A stretch of DNA of 64,000 nucleotides from positions 7,114,437 to 7,178,436 of the forward strand of contig NZ_MKZS01000001.1 in the NCBI RefSeq assembly GCF_001942495.1. Reading direction: 5' to 3'. Below the pieces are notes generated by a model. It had not been told where the DNA came from. It was given only the letters and a program-made list of their open reading frames with translations, and searched no databases. A program made the position numbers and the translations under genes. Positions 53,841 through 63,799 of this stretch are shown in pieces (the first letter of the stretch is position 1; each line of letters opens with the position of its first letter). The stretch comes from Moorena bouillonii PNG. GTDB taxonomy: Bacteria > Cyanobacteriota > Cyanobacteriia > Cyanobacteriales > Coleofasciculaceae.

Positions 53841-54845
53841 TTATGGGATAAGTAGTGCAACCTTACCTGTCATGGAACCAGCTTCGATAGCGTTGTGAGC
53901 AGCACCAGCGTCTTTGAGGGGAAACCGTTGGCTGAGGTGAATTTTCAGTTTACCTTCATCAATCCAATTAGCACACTGCTGGAGAATCTCGGTTTGGTGC
54001 TGTTGAGCTGTAGTGAGTCCTTTCAAGGCTGGGGTGAGCATGAGTTCTAGACTGATGCGCAAATTATGCGATCGCGCTGTCTTCAAATTACCTTCGGCTG
54101 GGTCTAGTTGGAGGATAGTCACAATATCCCCATATACTCGCACTACTTCACAGGTGTCATAAAAGGTTTTACCGCCTACAGTATCGAACGCCAAATCTAC
54201 TCCCTCTCCCCCAGTCCAATCCAAGGCAGCTTTGACAAAGCTAGTTTGTTTGTAAAGGATAGGATAGTCAGCACCTAAGTGACGCACTAATCTAGCTTTT
54301 TCTTGAGAACCGACAGTAGTACAAACTTCAGCACCTTTGAGCTTAGCTAGCTGAATAGCAACGTGACCAACACCACCAGCACCTGCCTGAATCAGCACCT
54401 TTTGTCCTGCTTCCAACCGTCCTCGGTCATACAATGATTCCCAGGCAGTGATCAGTACTAGAGGAGCAGCAGCGGCTTCAGGGAAGGAGAGGGATTTAGG
54501 CTTGTGGGCAACTAAGGACTGATCAACAACGGCTAGTTCGGCATAGTTACCCGTACCAGATAATCCTAATCCCCCAGCACAGAAATACACCTGATCACCA
54601 ACCTGGAATTTATCGACACCAGCACCAACAGCTTCTACCACACCAGCACCATCGCAGCCTAGGATAGCTGGCATTTGGTCACGGTAAACGGTGCCTCTAC
54701 GCCTCAGTTTGGTGTCAATGGGATTAACACCAGCAGCGTGAAGACGCACCAGGATTTCTGTGTCGTTTTTAATTGTGGGAGCTGGTACATCCTGAAGTTC
54801 GAGCACTTCAGGTGTACCAGGAGCGGTCATTACAATGGCTTTCAT
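53841..54845 (-). CDS. Zinc-independent quinone oxidoreductase/alcohol dehydrogenase-like MDR
   Basis: 334 aa medium-chain dehydrogenase/reductase, NADPH:quinone oxidoreductase type. N-terminal GroES-like part: PGTPEVLELQDVPAP, GCDGAGVVEAVGAGV. Rossmann motif AGAGGVGHVAIQLAKLKGAEV. Catalytic zinc ligands of alcohol dehydrogenases are missing, as in quinone oxidoreductases. Substrate unknown; probable role in detoxifying reactive carbonyls or quinones. Start ATG 54845 (MKAIVMTAPG) is natural. Upstream is an AT-rich stretch of TTAATTG repeats. Confidence 0.9.
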   Translation of the reverse strand: MKAIVMTAPGTPEVLELQDVPAPTIKNDTEILVRLHAAGVNPIDTKLRRRGTVYRDQMPAILGCDGAGVVEAVGAGVDKFQVGDQVYFCAGGLGLSGTGNYAELAVVDQSLVAHKPKSLSFPEAAAAPLVLITAWESLYDRGRLEAGQKVLIQAGAGGVGHVAIQLAKLKGAEVCTTVGSQEKARLVRHLGADYPILYKQTSFVKAALDWTGGEGVDLAFDTVGGKTFYDTCEVVRVYGDIVTILQLDPAEGNLKTARSHNLRISLELMLTPALKGLTTAQQHQTEILQQCANWIDEGKLKIHLSQRFPLKDAGAAHNAIEAGSMTGKVALLIP

Positions 54846-54974
54846 TGGTCATTTGTTAATTGTTAATTGTTAATTGTCAATGATCAATGGTCAATTTTCA
54901 ATTAACTTTAGACAAATAACTTTGGACAAAACCGCCATTGATGATTTGCCTTGATGATTTGCCTTTTACAGTGA

Positions 54975-55886
54975 TCATGCTGTACATAGTTCTGCTGTAG
55001 TTTGACTATAGCGACAGGGATGGCTGAAGGGTGCTGTAGGCTGGGATTGGTGTTCTACTCGAAAGACATTCCCATAGAGATTAGCCAGGATTTGTTTACC
55101 AGAAAGGCTTCGCTCTAGGTAGGGCAATGCGGGTTTGATATAAGGATAGACAACATTCCAGTAAAAGTTTGGGTAGTTCCGGCGCAAATCACCAGGATTA
55201 CGATAGCCTAAAATCTGATTTTTCCCGATTTCTTCAAACTCGTAGAACAAGGCACTAATTTTTTGTAAGTAGCGGGGATCAGCCAGCTGACCAATCAAAT
55301 CTGCTGCTCTGACTAAACCAGGATAGTTAACCGTGTCTTGATGATCCTGATCAGCAGGTACTGGGAAACGGGTTAATTCAATATTGTGTTTAATCTGCTC
55401 AGTATCAATCAGCAGGTGATTACCAAAGTGTTCCTCAATAAACTGCTTACCCCGGTCTACATGATAGGGAGTAAGGCTAGCATCAGTGGCACCTGTAGGC
55501 AGAATAATCATACCATTGTCTATTCCTGTGGCATACAATCCTTGGTCTGGTTGGTCTTGGCGACAGATGCCTTTGATATAGCCAATGTCATGGCACAACA
55601 AGGAGATAATCACGTGCAACCAGTCTTCACAGGAGACACTCCCTTCGCAGATGTGCTTACCCCACAAAATTTCCTGTCCGACTAGGGTGACTAGGACGGT
55701 GTGTTCAATGTTGTGATAAAGAGCGTCACTATTAGCAATATTTTCCAGAGCCATGTGAGTAGCCCAAGTAATCAGCTCACAGTAGTCTGATTTAAGGTTG
55801 CCATAAGTGCTGTGGAAACCTGTCTCTAGATTTTTAACACAGGTATCAATGATTATCTCGGTAGGATTAAACATCATGCTAGACAT
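54975..55886 (-). CDS. Npun_R2479-type HD domain metalloprotein
   Basis: HD-superfamily hydrolase of a cyanobacterial group. H-...-HD-...-D pattern: DALYHNIEHTVLV, SLLCHDIGYIKG and later VRAADLIGQLADPRYL. The conserved end region YPNFYWNVVYPYIKP is present. Likely a phosphohydrolase acting on a nucleotide; substrate unknown. The frame is open upstream to 55985 but those residues come from the adjoining repeat, so I start at ATG 55886 (MSSMMFNPTEI), with 55874 as an alternative. A light-related or stress role has been suggested for such proteins in general but nothing here shows it. Confidence 0.85.
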   Translation of the reverse strand: MSSMMFNPTEIIIDTCVKNLETGFHSTYGNLKSDYCELITWATHMALENIANSDALYHNIEHTVLVTLVGQEILWGKHICEGSVSCEDWLHVIISLLCHDIGYIKGICRQDQPDQGLYATGIDNGMIILPTGATDASLTPYHVDRGKQFIEEHFGNHLLIDTEQIKHNIELTRFPVPADQDHQDTVNYPGLVRAADLIGQLADPRYLQKISALFYEFEEIGKNQILGYRNPGDLRRNYPNFYWNVVYPYIKPALPYLERSLSGKQILANLYGNVFRVEHQSQPTAPFSHPCRYSQTTAELCTA

Positions 55887-55926
55887 ATAGGAAAAAGCGG
55901 ATCTCGGAATAGGGAAAAGAGAATAG

Positions 55927-56025
55927 CGATGCAGCAAGAGAACAGGGGAGCCAGTGAGCCCAAAGGGGGTTCCCCCCATGAGCAACTGAGGTGGTTTACC
56001 CCATTTGCGACTGCATCAAGACAGG
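55927..56025. repeat. GATGCAG composite repeat copy
   Basis: Begins AGCGATGCAGCAAGAG, has CCAAAGGGGGTTCCCCCCATG and TTTGCGACTGCATCAAGACAGG at its end. Orientation as the copy at 4427. It immediately precedes the HD metalloprotein gene and gave its frame an artificial N-terminal extension. Confidence 0.7.
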
Positions 56026-57034
56026 AACTTCGGAATTGGGAAAAAACCCTCTGTACCTCATAAGTATGGAAAACGCTATAGCTAAATCGATGGTAGATAG
56101 GTCTTGCATTTTTGATCTTCTAATTTCATAAAATTCTCTTTGAACCTCATATATTCATCAAACCCCACTTGTATACTGACTTACCGCCTGAGATGATCTG
56201 ACTTATCACTGACTTGTGACTAACTTTTAGTGTGTCAATGGTATATCAGCAACTCCTCATTTAGATTTCAGCTGATCCTGACGGTCAAATCCGGGGGATT
56301 TCAGGTTAGGGGTTAGGGGTTAGTAGTTAGTTAATTGGTCTGGCATTGCTCAATCATGCAATGATTTTAATAGTTTTTTGGAATGGGCAAGATGCTGTAG
56401 AACGAGCATCTTGCCCGTTTCATTTCCCAGGCAGGATGCCCACCCCACTGATATTAATTCCGCACCTCAGGAATGCCATTGGTCTGACTAACTACTAACG
56501 ACGTTTTGTTTGGCAGCTCTCAATCCCTATATATAGATCAACGCTAGATCAAAGTCCTCAGCATTCGCCCTGAGGCACTTAGCTTTGTTAGGTTCGGCAC
56601 AAGGGGCGAGGTATTAACCTTACGTTTGTCAAGTTTTCACCCACTTCGGATCAGGTATCTACCAAGCTGATAGCTGATAGCTAAAAGTTGATCGCTTTAT
56701 CAACACAACCCATCAAGCTCCCAATTTTGGGTAATACAAGTGCAACAGGGAGTGATATGATCTGACCAGTACTCAGTGCCATCAGACGCAGCGTTTTAGC
56801 TTGAGGGAAAAGGCAAAAGAGTACTGAGACATCTATAACCTCGTATAGGTTTGATTGCCATTAATCAAACTTTATACTGCGTTGAAGACATCAGGGTAAT
56901 TTGTGGAAAAAGGCTCACAAGCCACGTCTAATCCATAATTTGTGTGAAAATCTTCACAAACCCATGGCTAGCTCAGCTTTTCGATAAGCTAGTTAGGATT
57001 GGTTTAAAATTAGCAGAAATAGTATCTTTTTTGG
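56026..57034. other. 1-kb gene-poor region with a perfect hairpin
   Basis: No gene. Contains a perfect 12-bp inverted repeat, GGGCAAGATGCT (56385-56396) and AGCATCTTGCCC (56405-56416), followed by CAGGATGCCCACCCCAC. This is a dispersed cyanobacterial repeat type. Also a CTGATAGCTGATAGC pair near 56670. The 150 bp before the next gene are AT-rich, with no ribosome site. Confidence 0.5.
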
Positions 57035-58477
57035 GTGCATCTTGATAACCACCTAAACGCTATGTCTAGGGGACAAAACCAATTATTCAAAATCTCTATC
57101 GGCAAGACTGAGATGTTCTTAGAAAAATTGAATCAACTAGATTTGACTGTAGCATTTGATCAGCTAACACCTCGTAAACGAGAGGTCTTGAAGAAAATGT
57201 TAGCGGGCCAAAGCGATCAAGCGATCGCTAAGTCGCTACACATCACAGAAGCTACTGTCAGAAAACATGTGCAGCAGCTGTGTGAGAAATTTGAGCTGAG
57301 GAATGCACCAGGTGAACACTACTCACTTCGTAATCAGTTAATTGACCTATTTAGTGAATATCACCCTAATTTAGTAAATCCAGAGTTATTAAGTAAATAT
57401 AGATCTTTTCTCGTCCCACCGATGCCAGAGTCAGAAGGGCAACAAAAGCCAGTTCCTCTCAATGCTGACTTTTATGTCAAGCGCATTCCTTATGAAGATC
57501 AGTTGTTAGAGGCAATTGTAAAGCCTGGTGCTCTAATTCGGATCAAAGCACCCCAGCAGATGGGCAAAACCTCCCTGATTGAACGAGTTCTGGTTGAGAT
57601 CAGGAAGCAACGTTATCAAGCTGTGACCTTAAGCTTTGAGTTAGCAGATAGTACAGTCTATAGGGACCTCGGCAAATTCTCACGGTGGTTCTGTGCCAGA
57701 GTTGGTCAGACTCTAGGGCTATCAAATAAGTTGGATGAGTATTGGGATGATATTTTTGGATGTAATAGTAACACCACAGATTATTTTCAAGAGTATTTAT
57801 TAGCAAAAACTGAAAGGCGGATCGTACTGGTTATAGATAAAGTTGATCGGGTGTTTGAACACCCCGTTATTGCTGATGATTTTTGTCGCCTTCTCCGTGG
57901 TTGGTATGACATCGCTAGGCGGGGCGATCGCAGTAGCGCTATCTGGAAAAAACTCCGGTTGGTTATAGTACATTCTACAGAAATTTATAGCTCCTTGGAT
58001 ATCAATCACTCACCACTTGCTAATGTGGGATTGGAAATTGAGTTGCCAGAGTTTAGCACAGAGCAGGTACAGGAGTTAGTTAGACGTTATGGACTCGATG
58101 GGAATCCCAGAGAAGTCGAGGAACTGATGGCGATGGTGGGAGGACATCCTTATCTGTTGCGCAAAGGTTTAGCTTATATTAAAGATCATAACATTACCCT
58201 AGCGCGACTGTTAGAGCTGGCACCCACAGAAGCCGGACCATTCAGTGACCATCTGCGACGCCACCTAGGAAATCTCAAACAGTCTCCAGAATTGGAAACT
58301 GCCTTGGAGAAGGTGGTTCAAGCAAACAGCTGGGTAACTATCCCATCGGAGCAAGCCTTTAAGTTATACAGCATGGGGTTAGTAAAGTTGCAAGGGAATA
58401 GCGTCATGCCTCGCTGTGATTTATATCATAAGTATTTTTGCGATCGCCTTTGCCAGCGGATTGAACCTGAATCCTGA
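57035..58477 (+). CDS. LuxR-HTH plus AAA-like ATPase protein
   Basis: 480 aa from GTG 57035 (ATG 57062 is equally possible). Residues about 43-90 form a LuxR/GerE-type helix-turn-helix (LTPRKREVLKKMLAGQSDQAIAKSLHITEATVRKHVQQL). After a linker comes an AAA-like P-loop domain: Walker A APQQMGKTS (172-180) and Walker B VLVIDKVDRV (about 269-278), with the C-terminal helical part typical of the AAA_35 group (VGGHPYLLRKGL). In cyanobacteria this combination may couple an ATPase switch to DNA binding. The second AAA-like gene lies 390 bp downstream on the same strand. Confidence 0.88.
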   Translation: MHLDNHLNAMSRGQNQLFKISIGKTEMFLEKLNQLDLTVAFDQLTPRKREVLKKMLAGQSDQAIAKSLHITEATVRKHVQQLCEKFELRNAPGEHYSLRNQLIDLFSEYHPNLVNPELLSKYRSFLVPPMPESEGQQKPVPLNADFYVKRIPYEDQLLEAIVKPGALIRIKAPQQMGKTSLIERVLVEIRKQRYQAVTLSFELADSTVYRDLGKFSRWFCARVGQTLGLSNKLDEYWDDIFGCNSNTTDYFQEYLLAKTERRIVLVIDKVDRVFEHPVIADDFCRLLRGWYDIARRGDRSSAIWKKLRLVIVHSTEIYSSLDINHSPLANVGLEIELPEFSTEQVQELVRRYGLDGNPREVEELMAMVGGHPYLLRKGLAYIKDHNITLARLLELAPTEAGPFSDHLRRHLGNLKQSPELETALEKVVQANSWVTIPSEQAFKLYSMGLVKLQGNSVMPRCDLYHKYFCDRLCQRIEPES

Positions 58478-58559
58478 GTGGGTCAGTTCATAATTTATAC
58501 ATAGTTTAAACATTCTTTATTCATATAACTTTAAATCTTAAACCTATGCTATACCGAAT

Positions 58560-58860
58560 GCCAAAGGCGAATAACAGTCAACCTACCCTTCACCGAACGC
58601 CAAAGGCGAACAACCTTCAACCTTGGCCAATAGGCCACGCTACGCGAACAACAGTCAACCTTGGCCAATAGGCCACGCTACGCGAACAACAGTCAACCTT
58701 GGCCAATAGGCCACGCTACGCGAACAACAGTCAACCTTGGCCAATAGGCCACGCTACGCGAACAACAGTCAACCTTGGCCAATAGGCCACGCTACGCGAA
58801 CAACAGTCAACCGTCAACAGTCAACCTTGGCCAATAGGCCACGCTACGCGAACAACAGTT
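58560..58860. repeat. 38-bp tandem repeat array (six copies)
   Basis: Units starting CCTTGGCCAATAGGCCACGC repeat at 58621, 58659, 58697, 58735, 58773 and 58825, spacing 38 bp (52 for the last). Each holds TTGGCCAATAGGCCA, nearly its own reverse complement, then CGCTACGCGAACAACAGTCAA. The left flank carries CCGAACGCCAAAGGCGAACAA variants. The array ends 10 bp before the next ATG, so it occupies the promoter and leader. Confidence 0.93.
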
Positions 58861-58870
58861 AACAAATAAA

Positions 58871-61800
58871 ATGACCTACGAATATATATACTCAGGGACT
58901 TTACCAGCCGATGCTCTTACCTATGTGAAGCGACAAGCAGATAATGATTTATATGAAGGATTGAAAGCTGGACAGTTTTGTTATGTATTGAACTCAAGAC
59001 AGACTGGAAAATCTAGTTTACGAGTGCAAGTAATGCGTCGGCTTGAAGCAGATGGGGTTGCCTGTGCAGTAATTGATTTATCCATGGATGGTACTCAGCA
59101 TGTCACTCTCGATCAATGGTATGCCAATATTGTCCGCTCTCTGGCTAGAGACTTCGAGCTAGATATTAATTTACGCACTTGGTGGCGCGAGCGATCAATG
59201 ATATTTGCGGTGCGACGATTGAGAGAATTTCTTGAAGAGGTTTTGCTCCAGCAAGTTACTCAAAATATTGTAATTTTTATTGATGAAATTGATAGCGTTC
59301 TTAGCCTCGATTTTCCCACTGATGATTTTTTCGCGTTTATTCGCGCCTGCTATAACCAACGTGTGGATAAGTCAGAATACCAACGCCTTACGTTTGCGCT
59401 ACTTGGAGTAGCAACACCATCAGATTTAATTCAAGATAAAAAACGCACACCCTTTAATATCGGTCAGGCGATTCAGCTATATGGCTTTCAGTTGCACGAA
59501 GCACAGGGATTAGCGGAGGGATTACAAGGAAAAATTAGTAATCCCCAGGATATTATGAAAAAGGTTTTGTACTGGAGTGGAGGTCAACCTTTCCTGACCC
59601 AAAAGCTTTGTAAACTGTTGTTGGATTCTGTATCTACTATCCCAACAGGTGGTGAGGCAGGGTGGCTTGATGAATTAGTGCGATCGCAAGTGATTGATGA
59701 TTGGAAATCCCATGATAATCCGGAGCATCTTAAAACTATTCGCGATCGTCTTCTTAAGAATGAGCAACGGACTGGGCGATTACTGGGATTGTATCAACAA
59801 ATTCTGCAACAGGGAGAAATTGCTTCTGATGACAGTTCTGAACAAATAGAATTGCGCCTATCGGGATTAGTGGTTGAGGAGCAAGGAAAATTAAGGATTT
59901 ACAACCGTATTTATAAAGCTGTTTTTAACCATAATTGGGTAGATAAAGAGTTAGCAAATTTGCGACCGTATAGTAAGGCAATTGCTGCTTGGTTAGACTC
60001 CGATTGTCAGGATACATCCTATCTTCTGCGGGGACAACAGTTACAGGATGCATTAAGATGGGCGCTTGGTAAAAGCTTAAGCCATCAAGATTATCAGTTT
60101 TTGACCACTAGCCAAGAATGGGAAAAGCGAGAATTTAAAAAGGCGTTAGACGAAATTCAACGGTATTCAGAAGCCAGACGACAAGGGAAACTGAATCCAG
60201 CCCTAGCGGCTACCACTAAGCAAACTATCTATGAGTCTCTTGAACACCTGACCCCAGAAAGTTTCAAACATATTGTTTCCAACCTTGAATTAGACTTAGG
60301 AGTTTTTAATCAAACCTTATCCATGATGGATACTATGCTCGATAGAGAAGGGTTTGATTCCATTTTCAATGAAATGTTACGGTCTATCACCTTCAAAACT
60401 GGAGAGATACTACAGGCGGATCGCACCACTATTTTTTTATTAGATGAAGCCAAAAATGAACTGTGGTCAATTGTGGCTAAGGGTGAAGGAGGAGATTCAG
60501 AAGAGATTCGGGTTCCTGGGGATAAAGGGATTGCTGGTTATGTTGCTCAAACTAAAAAAACTGTCAATATTCCTTACGATTTATATGACGATACCCGTTC
60601 TAATACTGCTAAGCAATGGGATAACAAAACTGGATACCGTACTTATACCATGCTGGCTTTACCCTTAGTTAATGAACAAGGATATTTAGTGGCTGTTGTC
60701 CAATTACTAAATAAGTTAAAACAACCACTAGTTTTAGACGCGCCCTTAGCTAATAAAATTGATATAAAAGGCTTTACCCCAGAGGATGAAAAACTTTTTG
60801 CGCAATTCGCCCGCTCCATTCAAATGATTCTTAAATCCTCTCGGTTATTTTATAAAGCAGCTCAGAAACAACGAATAGCTTCAGCATTGATAAATGCGAC
60901 ACAATCTCTGGGTAAAAGTAGCTTGGATCTAGAAGAAACTTTGAATAAAGTGATGAATCAGGCTCAAGAGCTAATGTCTGCTGATCGCAGCACAGTCTGG
61001 ATGTTAGATGAGGAACAGGATGAATTATGGACAAAAATTACGGTTGCTGATGGCACATTAAAAGAAATTCGGATTCCCAAAGGAGCTGGCTTTGCTGGTC
61101 AAGTTGTTACTACTAAACAGCCATTGATAATTCCCTTTGATCTCTATGACCATCCCGATTCAGAAACTGCTAAAAAAACTGATAGTCAAACCGGTTATCG
61201 CACCTGTAGTTTGTTAGGGATGCCTGTGTTTAACGCCGATAATCAATTAATTGCTGTTACCCAATTAGTCAATAAAAAGAAGCAGGGCAATTTTCCCCCA
61301 TACAATCCCGCCGATTGGCCTAAGCCTCCCGATTGTTGGAAGGCAAGTTTTGATCGCAGGGATCAAGACTTGATGGAAGCATTTAATATTCAAGCGGGTG
61401 TAGCGCTCCAAAATGCCAAGCTGTTTAGTAAAGTCAAGCAACAACAGTTAGAGCAGCGAGATTTAGTCTTTAATGTATCTAGTGGTGTAATTTTTACCAA
61501 TAAAACCGGTCAGATTATCCTAGCCAATGATCACGCTAAGGATTTTATTGGTTTAAAAGATATTGAGGAGAAGTCTTTACGGGACTTGCTCCACATTAAA
61601 GAAGGTAATTTTGCCGAATGGTTCGATCTAGCATTAGTGGCCAAGAATGAAGAAGAACGTCGGCAAGATTATTCAGCTCAAACCTTAGTATCCCATAATA
61701 CTCAAGCAGAGCACAGTGTGAATTTATGTATTATCTCTTGTCCTGATGCTTCTGATGTTAATCAGATTTCTACTATCCTAGTAATTATTAATGATAGTGG

Positions 61801-61873
61801 CGATGAGAAACAAAAACAGGATCAACAAAAGCTCGTGCGTAGTGTGTCTAGGGTCGGCAATCTTTATGGTTGA
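58871..61873 (+). CDS. AAA-like ATPase with two GAF domains and PAS, lacking an output domain
   Basis: 1000 aa. N-terminal AAA-like P-loop: Walker [10 protein letters not shown] (43-51) and Walker [10 protein letters not shown] (133-141), conserved [15 protein letters not shown]1 at about 483-655 ([18 protein letters not shown]), GAF2 at about 670-853 ([18 protein letters not shown]), PAS at about 860-975 ([20 protein letters not shown]). The protein then ends abruptly after [19 protein letters not shown]. Relatives I remember continue into an adenylate/guanylate cyclase, phosphatase or kinase domain. The ending therefore looks truncated or alternatively used. It lies downstream of the LuxR-AAA gene, behind the 38-bp repeat array. 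Confidence 0.9.
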   Translation: MTYEYIYSGTLPADALTYVKRQADNDLYEGLKAGQFCYVLNSRQTGKSSLRVQVMRRLEADGVACAVIDLSMDGTQHVTLDQWYANIVRSLARDFELDINLRTWWRERSMIFAVRRLREFLEEVLLQQVTQNIVIFIDEIDSVLSLDFPTDDFFAFIRACYNQRVDKSEYQRLTFALLGVATPSDLIQDKKRTPFNIGQAIQLYGFQLHEAQGLAEGLQGKISNPQDIMKKVLYWSGGQPFLTQKLCKLLLDSVSTIPTGGEAGWLDELVRSQVIDDWKSHDNPEHLKTIRDRLLKNEQRTGRLLGLYQQILQQGEIASDDSSEQIELRLSGLVVEEQGKLRIYNRIYKAVFNHNWVDKELANLRPYSKAIAAWLDSDCQDTSYLLRGQQLQDALRWALGKSLSHQDYQFLTTSQEWEKREFKKALDEIQRYSEARRQGKLNPALAATTKQTIYESLEHLTPESFKHIVSNLELDLGVFNQTLSMMDTMLDREGFDSIFNEMLRSITFKTGEILQADRTTIFLLDEAKNELWSIVAKGEGGDSEEIRVPGDKGIAGYVAQTKKTVNIPYDLYDDTRSNTAKQWDNKTGYRTYTMLALPLVNEQGYLVAVVQLLNKLKQPLVLDAPLANKIDIKGFTPEDEKLFAQFARSIQMILKSSRLFYKAAQKQRIASALINATQSLGKSSLDLEETLNKVMNQAQELMSADRSTVWMLDEEQDELWTKITVADGTLKEIRIPKGAGFAGQVVTTKQPLIIPFDLYDHPDSETAKKTDSQTGYRTCSLLGMPVFNADNQLIAVTQLVNKKKQGNFPPYNPADWPKPPDCWKASFDRRDQDLMEAFNIQAGVALQNAKLFSKVKQQQLEQRDLVFNVSSGVIFTNKTGQIILANDHAKDFIGLKDIEEKSLRDLLHIKEGNFAEWFDLALVAKNEEERRQDYSAQTLVSHNTQAEHSVNLCIISCPDASDVNQISTILVIINDSGDEKQKQDQQKLVRSVSRVGNLYG

Positions 61874-62108
61874 AATTATTTCATAATTAGAGATGATGTG
61901 GCTTCAATTAAGTGATAAATTTGGATTAGAACCCAGTTATTTAATTAAATTATTTAATTCAGGGTCATGTTTGGGTATAAAACTGTAGATGCCAAATCCC
62001 TGAATCAAAAATGTCCGTATTTCTTGATTAAAATCTTGATTAAACTGTAGATGCAAAACTCCTGAAACGACAAATCATCACCAATTTAAAATCAAGACTA
62101 TCAGAAAC

Positions 62109-62438
62109 TTAAGCGTTTTTATTTTGTTTATCTAAATACTCCTTAACCCCTTTTAATGTATAAAATTCAGCGACTTTATTTTCGTCGTTATCAAGAACTT
62201 TATACCGATATAGATTTGGGGCTCCAATACAACCATCATTTTCAACAATTAACTCCTTATAGCCAAGTTTTTTAACTTTTTCATAACAGCTGTTATGCGC
62301 TTTGACATTAATGTTGTTTTCATCAACATTACACTTAAATTTTGGCTTTACTCCAGCCTCGACTTTATCAGCTATCTTATCGACTTTTTCACCTATATTT
62401 TTTAGGGTTGATTTAATCTCGTTTAACTTTTCTAGCAC
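62109..62438 (-). CDS. Hypothetical protein, 109 aa
   Basis: Not recognised. An N-terminal amphipathic coiled-coil (LEKLNEIKSTLKNIGEKVDKIADKV) is followed by a lysine-rich compact domain with two cysteines (FKCNVDENN, YEKVKKLGYKELIVENDGCIG). Start GTG at 62438 is well supported by GGAGG 9 nt upstream; the ATG inside the spacer is out of frame. AT-rich compared with neighbours, suggesting transfer. Context gives no function. Confidence 0.6.
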   Translation of the reverse strand: MLEKLNEIKSTLKNIGEKVDKIADKVEAGVKPKFKCNVDENNINVKAHNSCYEKVKKLGYKELIVENDGCIGAPNLYRYKVLDNDENKVAEFYTLKGVKEYLDKQNKNA

Positions 62439-62540
62439 CTACTCATTCCTCCGGAATTTAATTTCATTCAATGTAAATACAATTTCAGTAATTTGCTGTG
62501 ATCTGAATCAACTTATTGTCTGATTTTTATCACCGACATT

Positions 62541-62598
62541 CTATTCAAAAAAAACCTTGTTACTCTCAAGGTAAGCTATAGGATTTTTCTTTGAATAG
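62541..62598. repeat. Nested hairpin between two minus-strand genes
   Basis: CTATTCAAA (62541-62549) and TTTGAATAG (62590-62598) are exact reverse complements; inside are CCTTG (62555) and CAAGG (62567-62571). CTGCCTA heptamers follow at 62661-62690. It could be a terminator or a mini-element end. Confidence 0.5.
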
Positions 62599-62659
62599 TG
62601 AATATAATCTCTTAAAAAAAGGCAATAGGCAAGAGTTAATCAACTAGGGATGTATTACC

Positions 62660-62691
<32 letters not shown>

Positions 62692-62725
62692 CCAGAATGA
62701 AAGTATCTTACCTAATTGAGAACTG

Positions 62726-63423
62726 CTATAATGACTTGTCACTAACTTGAAAAACCATCAAATGTTGGCTGGATAAATCATTATTAGTTTCTTGCGAAAT
62801 TAAATTCACGGCTTCCATTTCTTTTTTTACCTACTTCTGAGTCATTTTAGGCAAACCTTTAATAGGAATAAGTGGGTTTTCTTTTCGATATTCCACCAGC
62901 ACAACTCTTCCCTTTGGCTTGAGAGCTTTAACAATCGATTCCATCATTTATCGGGGATATTCAAGCTCATGGTAAACATCTACCATTAAGGCTAAATCAA
63001 TACTATTTTCAGGAAGTGTAGGGTCAGTTAAACTTCCTAATATTGTCTCGACGTTATTAACATTATTATCTTCTGTGAAAAAGTCAATGACGTCGATAAT
63101 TTCTGGCTGAATATCTACTGCTAATACTTTTCCTTCCGGTACCAAAGGAGCGATTCGGACGCTAAAATAACCAGTGCCTGCTCCAATATCTGCAACAGTA
63201 TCTGTAGGTCGTAAATTAAGAGCATCAATAACTACAGAAGGTTGCTCTTGGGATTCCCTGCTAGGGCGTTCTAGTCATAACATTTCCTGATGTCCCATTA
63301 CTTTAGCAATTTCTCGACCCATATAGAATTTGCCAATGCCATCTTTGCTATGAAAAGAGCGGATTGTATAAACGTCACTAGTATTGATGTTTGCTTTTAG
63401 TTCCCGAGTATAGGTATAATTCG
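62726..63423 (-). pseudogene. Class I SAM methyltransferase pseudogene
   Basis: One frame on the minus strand encodes DVYTIRSFHSKDGIGKFYMG, then VADIGAGTGYFSVRIAP (SAM motif) and VLAVDIQPEIIDVI, then SIDLALMVDVYHELEYPR and VKALKPKGRVVLVEYRKENP. Three in-frame stops interrupt it: TGA at 63275-63277 (probably from Trp), TAA at 62948-62950 (before MMESIVKAL) and TAG at 62831-62833. No frameshift is needed. The 5' end is uncertain. The original was a typical small methyltransferase. Confidence 0.88.
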
Positions 63424-63467
63424 TTAGTACTAAGTAGTCGGACAAAAGTAAAATTAACTCTTGAAAT

Positions 63468-63628
63468 AGGGAGCAGGGAGCAGGGAGCAGGGAGCAGAGG
63501 GGCTTTTGGCAACTTTACACAAGTTAATACAGCGATGCAGCGCGGTCTTGGGGAGGCAGCGCGGTCTTGGGGGTTCCCCCCATGAGCGACTGCCGTTGGT
63601 TTCCCCCATGAGCGACTGCATCAAGAAG
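63468..63628. repeat. GGGAGCA heptamers and GATGCAG composite repeat
   Basis: Four GGGAGCA units (63468-63497) and then a composite copy: ACAGCGATGCAGCGCGGTC, a near-duplicate TTGGGGAGGCAGCGCGGTC and GGTTCCCCCCATGAGCGAC, ending GCGACTGCATCAAGAAG (63531-63628). The internal module is duplicated in this copy. Confidence 0.75.
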
Positions 63629-63799
63629 TGAGGTTTATTTTTGTCCAGGTACTTAGAACTGGGATGAGTAAGACAGCGATCGCAGCTGCCAAGATATATT
63701 TCCTGAAGTTTGCCATAAAAAATCGAACCACTGAAACTCCCCGGTATAACCCATGGATGCAGGTAGATTATAAATTAACTATTTACAATTAACCAATCA

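Noticed and set aside
58600..58860. CRISPR array
   Set aside because: The 38-bp units are directly adjacent, with no unique spacers and no cas gene nearby, so it is an ordinary tandem repeat.
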